Below, piece by piece: positions 13,054-23,350 of a stretch of 64,000 nucleotides of DNA; position 1 is the stretch's first letter; each line of letters begins with the position of its first letter. Below the pieces are notes generated by a model, which did not search any database, was not told the origin of the DNA, and worked only from the letters and a program-made list of their open reading frames with translations. The stretch comes from Phoenix dactylifera (Eukaryota; Streptophyta; Magnoliopsida; Arecales; Arecaceae): contig NC_052400.1 in the NCBI RefSeq assembly GCF_009389715.1, positions 22,599,674 to 22,663,673 of the forward strand. The letters run 5' to 3'. The translations under genes were made by a program, and so were the position numbers.

Positions 13054-15033
13054 GTTTTATGTTTTTCTTGGTACCCGATATTATCGAGATGCTTTGCCTC
13101 AGCACCAAAGTGATGAGAAAAGAAATCAGAAGGGCTTGCCACGTGGGGCCTGTAGTCTTGGGCTCTCGTGTATAGCAATCCAAGGCTGGATTCTTTTTCT
13201 TTTTTTTTTGTGTGTGTGTGTGTGGGGGGGGGGGGGGGGTTGGTGCATGTGGGTACGAAAAGTCGTGATAAATGGGCGAGAACGCCCGGCAGGACCTGAT
13301 TCTGGTGACTAATATCGCTAATGGATGGCGACGAGAGGGCTGGAGCATGACGCGAGCATGATTGAAGAGACATATCTAGTACATGCATCTTAGTCCTTCC
13401 TCTCGAAAGTAATAAATATAAGATGTCAATCAAGTGGCAATGAAGACATTACTGTCAATGATGCATGCACAGCTACAATGTGCATGTTACTTGTATAATG
13501 CAAGGGGAAGGTTGATGTAACCCCATGGTTTCATAAAATATTTCAAGTGGAGCTGAAAAGAAACAAGGGGCCTCGTCTTAAAAAAAAAAAAAGAGAAACA
13601 GATAGAATGGTAGCCTTGCTCGGGCTTCTCTAGTCTTTTAGTGGATTGTTTGTTTATCGACGTGCGCAGCTGCAGCAGCTGCATGCAGCTCACCGGATTA
13701 TTGACGAGAAAAGCCGGTTTGGATGGAAGATGTTAATATATATATGTCAAGAGCATCAACTGGCACTTGCCCCATGCAGCTGAATTTGGCATATTGTTAG
13801 CTCCTGTAATTCAGAGAGAGCTCGGGACACCAGTTTTGCATCCTTATTTTATTTTATCTTTTCTTTGTATCCTTCGCTCTTTAAGCTTGCACCGCTAAAA
13901 CTCATTTGCGCCACTTGGATGTATAAATTTAAAACATGGACCGTTAAGATTACCCAGGCAAACTTTTGGAGCTTAGCTTCCGGTGTAGAATTTTGTGTTG
14001 CACCGGTCGGTCCCTGCTTTTTCTATTAAGCTCCTGGCCTTTCTTTCTCTTCATCTCAGTCCCTCATCTGTTAAAATATACATAGCAGAGGCAAACTTCG
14101 GCATCGAGTTCAGCCGCCACCAGTCTTGGGTGAAGAAGTGAATGCGAAACCCTCCAGATTATTTGCATTTATATACCCTCCAAATACCTATGTCCCTTCA
14201 AAATTCTGACTTTGTATAAATGACCTCGTGATCATTTTTCACTCACCTATATTATTCTAGCCATGGCCTGAATATTCATTTTGGAGATTAGAAGATACTA
14301 ATCTCCATCTTCTAGGATAATCTAACTCATCTTTTGAGGACGCATTCCAGCTGGAATCAAACAAACCCATGCCCGTTTGTCCAGATAGCAAAGGTGACAC
14401 CGCCTGAACGAGTGCTAGGCGGTAGCTCGAATAAGTTAAAAACTTATTGACTGTCGACTGCTTTATCCTCTATCAGTCGTGGCTTTTCTGAAATTTGAAG
14501 GTAAATATCCAAAATTCTATGCTGAAAACCTGAAAGTTGATATATGTTATCCCCTTTTTGTATATATGAATTTGCACTCATATATATGTGATTTTTTGGA
14601 AAAAAAAATCATTACTACACATCTTTGTTATTATAATACAAACTTTGAGAGAGATATATGTCTCCATTCATAGAGTTCTGCTCTTTTTTTTTTCTTTTTT
14701 TCTTTTTGTCTTTCTTCTATATATGCTTCATATGGGAGGTCTTTGGAACCATTTTATCGGTCATATCATATTTTTAAGAAAGAACTTAGGGTCATAGTCA
14801 TATTCAAAACACGCTACGGTTTTAATCAATCCCCACCTTCCAGCCTCTCCGCATATTTATATCAAACTTTTATCTTTACCTCCACCTCCTGGAGCAATGG
14901 AAGGAAATGCGACCCGCCCACCGGCAGGGCTCCTGACATTAACGTCCTCCATTAATTTTAGGTTGTATATGTCGTGACAGACAATTAATTTTTTGATTGT
15001 TCAAAAAAAAAACTTAATTTTTTTTTCTGTGAT
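12961..15033. other. Intergenic DNA with simple repeats
   Basis: Holds a poly-C/CT tract (12976-13013), a (TA)n run (13020-13049) and a (TG)n poly-G tract (13210-13239). The rest is AT-rich with no coding frame I can support. Confidence 0.5.
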
Positions 15034-15096
15034 GTCAACCGTTAGATCGCGTAGATAATATGCGTCCACGATCATCTAAGCGACCTAACGGTTGAC
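15034..15096. repeat. 17-base inverted repeat at the edge of duplicated segment A
   Basis: 15034-15050 (GTCAACCGTTAGATCGC) and 15080-15096 are reverse complements with one mismatch, separated by 29 bases. It straddles the point where homology with the second EBF segment begins, so it may be the end of a small element or a breakpoint-associated hairpin. Confidence 0.6.
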
Positions 15097-15501
15097 TCGC
15101 AAAAGAGGGTAAATCATTCTTTGGCCGGAAAGAGGGATATCATGAAACCCGGGAAAGCAATAATGGTGCGGGGATAGCAGCGAAGCTTTGCAGGGTGGGA
15201 CCGGGTCTAATCAATAATAAAATTAAAAGATAAGTAAAGGAAGGAAGAAACAACGAGGAGGAGAGCGGGGGATAGAAACTAGAAAGCAAAGAAAGAAAGA
15301 AAAAATGTCGACGGGCCTGTCCAAGGGGGATGTACCGAGCTTCTGACGATGGGAGAGAAGAAAGAGCGGGAGCGGGTTGCGGTGCTCTTCCGGTTTTTCT
15401 ACATTCCGTGTATGCGATGGGGTTAGGTGGTGCGAATCCGCGGTTTCGAGACGGATGCAATGCACCTGTAGCCAATTACGTGTCCTCGTCCCGACCGCTT
15501 C

Positions 15502-15503
<2 letters not shown>

Positions 15504-15541
<38 letters not shown>
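15504..15541. repeat. (CT)19 microsatellite in the EBF copy A promoter or 5' UTR
   Basis: Uninterrupted CT run about 360 bases upstream of the main ATG. The equivalent site in copy B (about 32317-32332) is only a short interrupted CT stretch, so this is one of the clearest promoter-proximal differences between the paralogues. Confidence 0.9.
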
Positions 15542-15545
<4 letters not shown>

Positions 15546-15752
15546 CCACGGTGCACAGCATCTCGCACACACCCACATGCCCGCGCTCTCCTCTGGCCCA
15601 CACTCCATCCATCCCCTCCTCCTCTTTTCTGTCGCCATCCTAATTTCATCCCATCTCATCACTCCCCCCCTCTCTTTTAATTAAAAGAAAAGCACTCCTC
15701 ATCTCTTCCGTTATTATTATTTTTTTTGCCCCATCAAAGTAGGGTTTCTTGG

Positions 15753-15925
15753 ATGAGAGCGGGGATTCTTGCCCGGTGATGCACTCGGCGATCCAAGGAT
15801 TCGCGGATCCTGTGGCGGCGGTGTTGCTCCTCCTCCTTCTTGTTGATCTTTTCTTGTTTCCCTCGGTGGTTGGATTCGGCTTCTCCTTGGGGTTGCAGCG
15901 ATGCCAGCGCTCGTCAAGTATGGAG
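15753..15925 (+). promoter_or_regulatory. uORFs of EBF copy A (8-codon uORF, then an overlapping uORF)
   Basis: ATG 15753 encodes MRAGILAR and stops at TGA 15777-15779, which shares its A with the next ATG at 15779 (TGATG). The second uORF has 49 codons in exon 1, crosses the main ATG (15901) in another frame, stays open across the intron and stops at 16922, giving 146 aa if spliced. Copy B has the same pair with the same lengths. This is expected to reduce main-ORF translation if both ATGs are in the mRNA, which the sequence alone cannot show. Confidence 0.5.
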
Positions 15926-18586
15926 GTATTCCCCCGGCCTTCCCTTCCCCCCGCTATCTTGATGTCTCTATGGACCCGTAACTAGACCTCTTTCTATCTG
16001 ATCCGATTAAAAGATGTATATTAGATCCGATTGTCAAGTATTGATTCAGGATTGATTGTTCGATCTGTTGATCTGTTCTCCTCCCGTACGACTTGGGTGT
16101 TACTTTGATTTGGACTTTCTTTGGTGTATTCTCTTTTCCTTTCTCGATCGATTTTGTGGTTTTGATTTAAGATCGTTCCTCTCCATCTCGATGATTTTTG
16201 TTGTTTTCTTGCCTGCGCTTGATTTAACTTGTTGGCGTATGTATATTTATGTCGAGTATAGAAGCCTTTGGTGCGGATCGGCTTGAATTTTGAGCTCTGG
16301 ATGGTAGATCTATGGTTTCTCTTCTTGTATGGTTTTGCAGATCTGGAATTTATGTCGTTTTGATTATTAACTTTCAAGCAGAACGATCTCATCGTCTTCT
16401 TTTAGGCTCTCACGAGTTGGCTTCTTCCAGATGATAATTATGTGGGTCTTTCTTCCTCTGTAATGGATCTTTTTTTTCTTTCTTTTTTTTGGTGGATTGA
16501 TCGACGGTGAATTTAGGTTTTTTTTTTTACTGATTCGTCGTTCCTGTTTTTTTCTTAATTAAAACCCCCTGGCGAGCCGTATTTGTTGGAAGTGGCCTCA
16601 CCCTCCCTTCTCCCTTTCTAATTCTTAGGAAGCGATGACCTCTGTCCCGCGGGCCCTCTCTTCTCAAACCTCATGGATTCGAGCCTCCTCTTGTCTCTCG
16701 CTCCTAACGTCGATGTCTTCTGCCCGCCTCGCAAGAGGTCACGGGTCACCGCTCCTTTCGTCTTCAAAGGAGGGGAGAAGGGCGCTGAGAAGCCCAAGCA
16801 GAAGCTCTGCTCCATCGACGTTCTTCCCGATGAGTGCCTCTTCGAGATTCTCAGGCGATTGCCAGGAAGCAGGGAGAGGAGCAACTCTGCCTGTGTATCC
16901 AAGCGATGGCTTATGCTTCTGAGCAGCATCCGGGCTTCTGAGATCGCTGCTAACAAGAAGAACGGCAGCAGCAATGGCGACTTGTTGAAGAATCCTTTGC
17001 CAGATCTGAACGATGCTGTGAGTACAGACGAGGAAGAAGAACCTGAGAAGGCTGGATATCTAACTCGGTACTTAAAAGCAAAGGAAGCCACAGATGTGAG
17101 ACTTGCTGCTATGGCTGTTGGGGTCGGTGGCCATGGCGGGCTGGGAAAGCTTTACATCCAAGGAAGCAATGCAACTCGTCCACTAACTGATACCGGACTC
17201 TCTGCAGTTGCCCATGCTTGCCCTTCCCTCCGGGTTCTGTCGATGTGGAACATTCCTTTCATCAGTGATGTTGGTCTTTCAGAGATTGCTAATGGATGCC
17301 CCATGCTGGAAAAGCTAGACCTTTGTAGGTGCCCTTCAATTTCAGATAAGGGCTTGATAGCTGTTGCTCGGAAGTGTCCCAAGTTGACATCGCTAACGAT
17401 AGAGTCTTGCTCAAGCATCGGCAACGAAGGTCTGCATGCTATTGGCCGCTGCTGCCCAAAGTTGAAATCTATTATTATCAAGGACTGCCCTGGTGTTGGC
17501 GACCGAGGAGTTGCAAGCCTGGTCTCTGCAGCTTCATCTTCCCTCGCAAGGATAGATCTTCAGAGCATAAACATTAGTGATGCGTCTCTTGCTGTCATTG
17601 GGCACTATGGGAAGGCTGTTGCTGATCTAGCCCTTACCGGCCTCCAGTATGTGAGCGAGAGGGGATTCTGGGTTATGAGCAATGCTCTTGGCTTGCAGAA
17701 ATTGAAGTCCATCACCATCGACTCCTGCAACGGGGTTACCGATCTGGGCCTTGAAGCCATCGCAAAGGGTTGCCCAAGTCTGAAGCAGCTGTTCCTCAGC
17801 AGGTGCTGCTACCTGTCAGATTCTGGCCTGAAACTTTTTGCTCAAACAGCTAGGGCTCTGGAGAATCTGCATCTGGAGGAGTGCAACCGGATCAGTCTCA
17901 TTGGTGTTCTTGGTTTTCTTCTTAGCTGCAATGCAAAATTCAGGGCACTATCCTTGGTGAAATGCTTTGGGATCAATGATACAAGTTTTTGCCCGTCCCC
18001 GCTTCCTTCATGCATGTCTCTTCGGTCCTTGACCATTCGTGACTGCCCAGGTTTCACTGGCACTAGCCTAGCAGTGGTTGGGAAGATCTGCCCACAGCTG
18101 CAGCATGTAGATTTGAGCGGGCTAGTTGGTGCGACTGATGCAGGGCTTCTGCCACTGATTGAGAGTTCAGTGGGATTGGTTACTGTCAATCTAAGTGGCT
18201 GTGTGGATCTGACTGATGCTGCCATTACTGCACTGGCAAAGGCACATGGAACTACTCTCCAGATGCTTAATCTTGAAAGTTGCAAGAATGTTACTGATAA
18301 GAGCCTCTTGGCAATTGCAGACTGCTGTTCTTTGCTTGATGACCTTGATATGTCGAGGTGCACGATTAGTGACCATGGTGTTGCTGTCCTGGCGTATGCT
18401 ATGCAGCTCAAACTCCGAGTCCTCTCTCTGGCAGGATGTTCTGGGCTGACCCAAAAGAGTCTGCCATTCTTGGGCAATATGGGCAGGTCACTAGTAGGGC
18501 TGAACCTTCAAAACTGCAACCTGATAAGTACTCAAGGGATTGGAGCACTTGAGGAGAAGCTATGGTGGTGTGATATCCTTTACTAG
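15901..18586 (+). CDS. EBF1: EIN3-binding F-box protein (EBF1/2-like), copy A
   Basis: SCF E3-ligase substrate receptor expected to bind EIN3/EIL transcription factors in the nucleus and send them for degradation, limiting ethylene responses. Exon 1 is 15901-15925 (MPALVKYG plus one base), intron 15926-16628 (GT-AG), exon 2 16629-18586; 660 aa. The start was chosen because MPALVKYGGSDD matches the usual N-terminus of monocot EBFs; the internal ATG at 16673 would give 637 aa. An N-terminal PPRKRSR basic stretch is followed by the F-box (about residues 70-111, LPDECLFEILRRLPG). A leucine-rich repeat array of the Cys-containing type (CPxLxxLxIxxCxxIxDxGL) runs from about residue 170 to the end, closing with LWWCDILY. 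Length is normal for the family and there is no break. It is convergent with the duplicated CIPK24-like last exon at 20274-20381. EBF1 versus EBF2 cannot be decided here. Confidence 0.93.
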
Positions 18587-19345
18587 AAGACAGACCGAGG
18601 AAGAAGGGATGCAGGAGATTCTCCAGTCAGTCCAATGATTGGGGCCTCCAGCACGAGATGACACATAAAATCAGCATTAGTATCAGCAGGGTTGAAATTT
18701 CAGTTAGTTTTTGGCTCGTGTTTTGGGCAATGGGCTTTCTTCTTTGTCACAGGACATGTTGTTTTTCAGGGACCTCTGACCAGCCTCAATTTTTGCAGAG
18801 TTTCCTCTTTTACAGGGGAAACCTGTTTCAGAGTGTTTTGCTGCCACTAATTGGCTAGCTTTCCTCTATCCTGGCCTTGGTTCTTTAGATTACAACTGTA
18901 CCTGGTCCTGGTTCATAATGGTTTCTTTGAGTCTTTGCTTTTCTTTTTTATCTCATATTTAGTGGGTTTTTTATAGGGTCCTGGTTATGTATCGCTGGGG
19001 GTAGCGACATCCATGGCTGCTCCGGTGTTCTGGCCAAGGCTCATTGGTAGTTCAAGCTTGCATCTGAAGTCTCAGTCAGGTCTTGTAGGTGTTGTTCCAG
19101 TTTGGGCTTACGTCCTCTGTGTCAGTTGGGTTTGTGCGGTTGTTTGTTAGTGTTGGTCTTGACTGGTTGCTTTTGCGCAGTTCTGTTTGGATGCCTGAGA
19201 TCCATGGGGCTTTGGTTATGGCAGCACATTCTTAGAGCGTGCCATGACATCCTAGTTTGGTTGTTTTTTTTTCACCAAGCCCTACTTTTGCAGGCTGATG
19301 GCTGAGGACTGTAATCTTTGCAACCTTTCTTATAATTAATAATTC
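18587..19345 (+). promoter_or_regulatory. Probable long 3' UTR of EBF copy A
   Basis: Near-identical to the region after EBF copy B (35481-36235), including T-rich tracts (around 18940-18975 and 19263-19272) and an AT-rich possible end at about 19335 (TTATAATTAATAATTC). In Arabidopsis, EBF1/2 3' UTRs with poly-U motifs are known targets of EIN2-dependent translational repression. The U-rich stretches here are compatible with that but not proof. The 3' end is inferred. Confidence 0.45.
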
Positions 19346-20273
19346 TTGTGTTATGTTACATGTCCGGTGTTTAATGATTTTTCATATGTTGTCCGAGACT
19401 GATTCGGAAATGTGTTTTCTAATCTCGTTTTTATGAATTTGGAGTTTTGTGCTCATGCACCCTGTTTGGATTATGTTTGAAGGCAGCTGGGGTCTCTTGC
19501 ACAGAGTGTTATGCTAGCTCAACGTTGGGAGACATTTGTAGTATAACTGTAATGTTGATCCTAGATCTGAGTGATGCTTGATGGTCCTGGTAGCAATGAA
19601 AGTGTGATCAGATTCAGGTTGTTTCATGTGATGGGAAGAAATAATAGTTTCTCTTTATCAACTCGAGCAACTTTTAACTGTAGTCTGGTATGATAAGTCG
19701 TGATGATGTTGGGCATTGTAATCTTTCCGTGGATTTGAATCTTCTGGGCATGCTAACCACATTTTGCTGATTTGCGAGGTGTATTGCCTGTTGATGATTC
19801 ACAAGCATGATGACTCTTGGAGATTGATCTGTTGGCTGTTCAGTTTGTTGCTTAGTTGGCATTTACGTGGAGTTGATTTTCAATTTTACTGCTATTTATA
19901 TAGATGTGAGTTGCATGTTAAAAGCTTTGTTTTGTTTTCTTTCTTTTTTTCATTGTCCTTTGCAACCTCCATTGCACCTGTTGGTCTTCTTGAGAAGTGT
20001 GATTAGTCCCTCCTTTCTTCCCAAACCGTTGTTTGATTTTAATTTTATCAATTGCTTGAAGTGAATGACTTGCAGGATTTTCTTATGATTTGATTGGAAT
20101 GGGTGTTGAGTTGGCGTGAGAACGTTACTATGTTAGACTGAATGATGCTCCTCATATAAATACACCTGAATACCTCGCAAACTGGTTTGACAGATGGATG
20201 ACGGTGGCGGCAGCAACTGGGTCCTCTCACATTGGCCCGTGGCCGTGGATGCGCATGGGATGAGCTACAAGCA

Positions 20274-20381
20274 CTAATTATTACATTTGCAAGTTGCTGT
20301 CCTGCGCAGCGAAGATTTAGCAGCTGCTTCTGTTGGTCTCCAGATGATATGCTCCAGCTTGCCATACAAAATCTTGTAGAA
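20274..20381 (-). pseudogene. Orphan last exon of a CIPK24/SOS2-like kinase (in duplicated segment A)
   Basis: On the minus strand, an acceptor TTGTTCATGCAG precedes a 35-codon exon, FYKILYGKLEHIIWRPTEAA and onward, ending at TAG 20274. It resembles the SOS2/CIPK24 C-terminus (pattern FYKxLxxKLExIIWRxTE). No other kinase exon lies upstream in this copy, so it is a stranded fragment carried along with EBF copy A. Compared with the copy B exon (38359-38448), about 26 bases are deleted at the end. That removes the copy B stop and adds CKCNN, while the start keeps the more family-like FYKILYG. Confidence 0.7.
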
Positions 20382-20889
20382 CTGCATGAACAAATAACCT
20401 AACCTAGTCAATGATGGTAAGTACATCATCCTCTCTTTTAGTAAGCCGCTTTTAGTAACAATAAATTAACCAATCAAGATACAGTTATGATGCACTCTGG
20501 TCAAGCAGTTCCACGTAAGGATACAATCAGGTCTTTCTACCAATTACTAAACCTTTTTTCTCGGGAAAGCCATTCAGTTTTAAATTACCCTGGTCCAAAT
20601 ACTTGGGATGCACCGTCCAAGACCTGAACTAGGAACCTCTAGCTTGTTAGGAGGAAGGGTGGGCATGGCAATTGGGCAAATGCCCAATTCAAATTGTTGA
20701 CCTCAAGTCACCACCAACAAATAGTTACAAAATCCTTAAGATAGTGGGTGCTTCGGGTTTGACCTGACTCGACCCGACTCATTACCTCGCTCCTCCCAAG
20801 ATTTGGACCCAATTTGGCCGACCCCAATCTAATTATATGAATTCACCTCCTCTCCACTTTTCTCATCCATAACCTCCATTGCTTTGATT

Positions 20890-21440
20890 AAACTTTGTTA
20901 GCTCGTTGAGCTCTGGCTTCCGCTGCTGGCCCTCAAGCCAATTAATCATCAGATCCTCATCATCCCGCACAAAATTATTTTGGAGCAAATCATTATACTT
21001 TAGCTTTACTTCTTCTTCAATGTACTTAAGCCTCAATTTTAGATTATAGTACACATAGATAAGATCGTTGTGCATTTCTGTATGAGACGATTCCTCTGTT
21101 TATTGTAGATTAGGACGAATGTGGACCAATTATGCTCATAGCCATTGGAGGACACCATCTGTGAAAGGACCCAAATAGTAAGCCGTCTAAGATGTCGAGC
21201 TAACTCCTTAAAATAAAACCACCACTCAATTGCAAAAGTGTTGAAAAGAATTATATATAAGATGGTGGTAACTATAAAATATCAACCAATCACCTAATAG
21301 CTATTATTTATATGTAATATACTTGGATCATCGTGATACTGCACTTGTTGAGCATAGTTTCTCGTTCATCAAAGTTGTAGAAGCCCTCTCTAATAGTTAT
21401 TTGTGCAAAAAGAGTTATGACTCATGATGTTATAATATGT
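20890..21440 (-). mobile_element. hAT transposase remnant, C-terminal part (segment A)
   Basis: Minus-strand reading gives NWSTFVLIY-like and VYYNLKLRLKYIEEEVKLKY-like stretches. They match the hAT dimerisation region seen more fully in segment B. Frames are broken, no terminal repeats are seen, and only about 0.55 kb remains. Confidence 0.65.
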
Positions 21441-21750
21441 TATACGTGTGAAATGGATATGAAATTGTGAATATCTGGAGCTAGACCCAACTCTTCTCTA
21501 TTTGATGAAAGTGTGTTTCTATGACCTAATCACTTGGATGTGTCCATGTAACACGGTTTGTGATCGTGCCCTCGCTCATCACGCTCAACGTATGCTGATC
21601 CTAAATTTTGTCTATACATTAACAAGAAATATAATTTTTATATAACTCAATTTTTTTTGGTAGACTACATAACTCAAATTTGGGAAGAGTGCATTGTGAA
21701 GCTTTGTATTTTCATGACCTTTCACTCTTTAAAGATACTGTAGCAGTGCA

Positions 21751-21789
21751 TTTTTTTTTTTTTTTTTTTTTTGGTGGGGGGGGGGGGGG
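21751..21789. repeat. Poly-T/poly-G tract
   Basis: 22 consecutive T followed by GGTG and a G run. A similar T18G23 tract is at 24604-24644. Noncoding. Confidence 0.9.
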
Positions 21790-21942
21790 ATATGATATAG
21801 CAGTGCATCTTACATGTCATATTTCCATGTATGCTGTTGTTGCTGGATCCTCACGGGAACATACGTAGCCAAATTGAATTGTTCCTCGACGGTCGCCTAT
21901 GGAAGGTTTTCTTTTCTTTTCTTATTTCAAAAAAAAGGACAA

Positions 21943-22926
21943 CCTAATTACAATGTTTTTTTTTTTTGGTCAAAACGGTATTTCATTCATATACCTCTAA
22001 CGTGAATACATCCAGACATGTCAAAGAAAAGTAGACAAAATAAAGCATGTGGAACACCCTCTAATCTAGACTAGAAGGCCTCCCCAGTATGCCGGGCAAC
22101 ATAGGAGGCGACCCAGTCTGCTGCACTGTTCGCCTCTCGGTAGGCATGGGCGATCTGACAGGAGATCAATTCGCGTACCAGACTGCGTATATCCCGTATC
22201 AGCGGGTGACCATCCCCATACGTGTCCACACCTCGTATCCAGTCAATCACTGTCGAGCAATCACCCTCAAGAACAAGTCTGTCGGCCCCCAGGACCCGTC
22301 TCGCGACCAGAACTCCCTCCCAAGCAGCCTGCACCTCTGCTCCCACCACCGAACAGCCAAAGATACTCCGTCCTCCAGCCGCGATGAGTGTACCACGATG
22401 GTCCCTGATCACGAAACCCACACCCCCGGATGTGCCATCCTCCGCCATACCACCATCGAAATTCACCTTCAGATAGCCAGGGGGTGGGGGTACCCAAGAG
22501 AAGAAACGAAACCTGGACGCTGAATCAGCAGTGCAGGTACCCCAGATATCCCTAGTCCTCCCAAGTGAAGCCGACGTGGCCAACATAGATGTCTCCGCTG
22601 CCTGCCGCAGTGCTCTCTCCATCACAATCCGTGGGGGTAACCGTCCGCCCTCGAAGAGACGGTCATTCCTAGCCAGCCATATATGATAGGCTAGGTAAGC
22701 CACAATGGAACCTGTCTCAGCATCCCCCGGCCTCCGAGTAACCTCATGCAAGTACCGCAGCAGATCCTCCACCGACTCCCACAAGGGAGGAAGTAGCGCC
22801 GAGGCTAATCTCCAACACTGCACTGCTATCGGGCATCGAAGCAGCACATGGCCGATAGTCTCCTCAGCATCCAAGCACATCTCACATAGGGATCCCATCC
22901 TCATCCCCCATCCTAATTACAATGTT
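21943..22926 (-). mobile_element. 5'-truncated LINE insertion with a 15-bp target-site duplication
   Basis: CCTAATTACAATGTT occurs at 21943-21957 and again at 22912-22926. On the minus strand the element runs from about 22911 to a poly-A tail (the T run beginning at 21956), so it is a classic target-primed reverse-transcription insertion. It keeps only the 3' end of ORF2. The exact repeats and the intact frame suggest a fairly recent insertion. Confidence 0.92.
22071..22904 (-). CDS. LINE ORF2 C-terminus: zinc-binding region and RNase H, 277 aa
   Basis: The N-terminal part has a CxxC(x8)H(x4)C zinc-like signature (CEMCLDAEETIGHVLLRC). It is followed by an RNase H domain with the four acidic positions in place: D in KVNFDGG, E in GAEVQAAWEG, D in LEGDCSTVID, D in REANSAADWVA. 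The frame is open from an in-frame TAA just upstream, so the ATG is incidental: this is the 3' part of a longer polyprotein truncated on insertion. It lacks endonuclease and reverse transcriptase, so it is not autonomous. Confidence 0.85.
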   Translation of the reverse strand: MRMGSLCEMCLDAEETIGHVLLRCPIAVQCWRLASALLPPLWESVEDLLRYLHEVTRRPGDAETGSIVAYLAYHIWLARNDRLFEGGRLPPRIVMERALRQAAETSMLATSASLGRTRDIWGTCTADSASRFRFFSWVPPPPGYLKVNFDGGMAEDGTSGGVGFVIRDHRGTLIAAGGRSIFGCSVVGAEVQAAWEGVLVARRVLGADRLVLEGDCSTVIDWIRGVDTYGDGHPLIRDIRSLVRELISCQIAHAYREANSAADWVASYVARHTGEAF

Positions 22927-23189
22927 CGGAAGTGCCTGAAGGGCCGTTTGACCGTGGAAGGAGGCAGCGGCTTCAGCCACGTGCCTCTTGCGTTCAAATT
23001 TGCGCATATTCCCCTCGTGGCACAACAAGCGAGCACCTGTTGGCACCCGCCTTCTGGTCTATTAGAACAGAGTGTGAACGGGCGGCAATTGGTAAACTTT
23101 ATTTTATTTTATTTTGAAGGGGCCGCACTTCTTTTGTTTTTACCTCCCAATTACAAATTTAGTTGTATGAGGATCATGCGGATATATAT

Positions 23190-23350
23190 TTAGTCCCACA
23201 TTGGTTATCATCGAAAAGATCTTGAGTATTTATACAGAGCTGAGAAATTCCAAAAATACCTTCCGACTAGCTATTTTAGGTGAGATTCCGACTTCTGATA
23301 AATAGTATTAGAGCAGATCCGGACCATAACTCATATAGACTAGAGGACAC
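23190..23350 (+). repeat. Possible LTR-end / primer-binding-like remnant
   Basis: The sequence starts AGTCCCACATTGGTTATC, continues with GAGTATTTATACAGAGCTG and ends near AATAGTATTAGAGCAG. That resembles the plant pattern of an LTR end followed by a degraded TGGTATCAGAGC tRNA-Met binding site. No internal region or second LTR was found. Confidence 0.3.

Larger units (their letters stand above)
15062..21440 (+). repeat. Segmental tandem duplication, copy A
   Basis: Collinear with 31848-42002. It contains the EBF-like gene, its flanks, the last exon of a CIPK24-like gene on the opposite strand and a hAT transposase remnant. Relative to copy B it lacks about 100 bases of EBF intron, 1151 bases (37045-38195 of B; a 10-base filler remains at 20130-20139) and about 2.5 kb between B positions about 38975 and 41455. 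Homology ends after GATGTTATAATATG near 21440. Confidence 0.9.

Noticed and set aside
15320..15345. EIN3-type binding site near EBF copy A (ATGTACCG)
   Set aside because: Close to but not matching the consensus, and not kept in copy B.
16618..17091. Long minus-strand open frame opposite EBF exon 2 (repeated at 33449-33985)
   Set aside because: Shadow of the coding exon; it exists only because the sense codons avoid the complementary stops, and no family matches.
17842..18477. 211-codon minus-strand frame opposite the EBF LRR region (222 codons in copy B)
   Set aside because: Same shadow effect over repetitive LRR codons; the EBF frame explains the region.
22089..22523. Plus-strand open frames over 22.1-22.5 kb
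   Set aside because: They are antisense to the LINE RNase H frame, which has recognisable catalytic residues.
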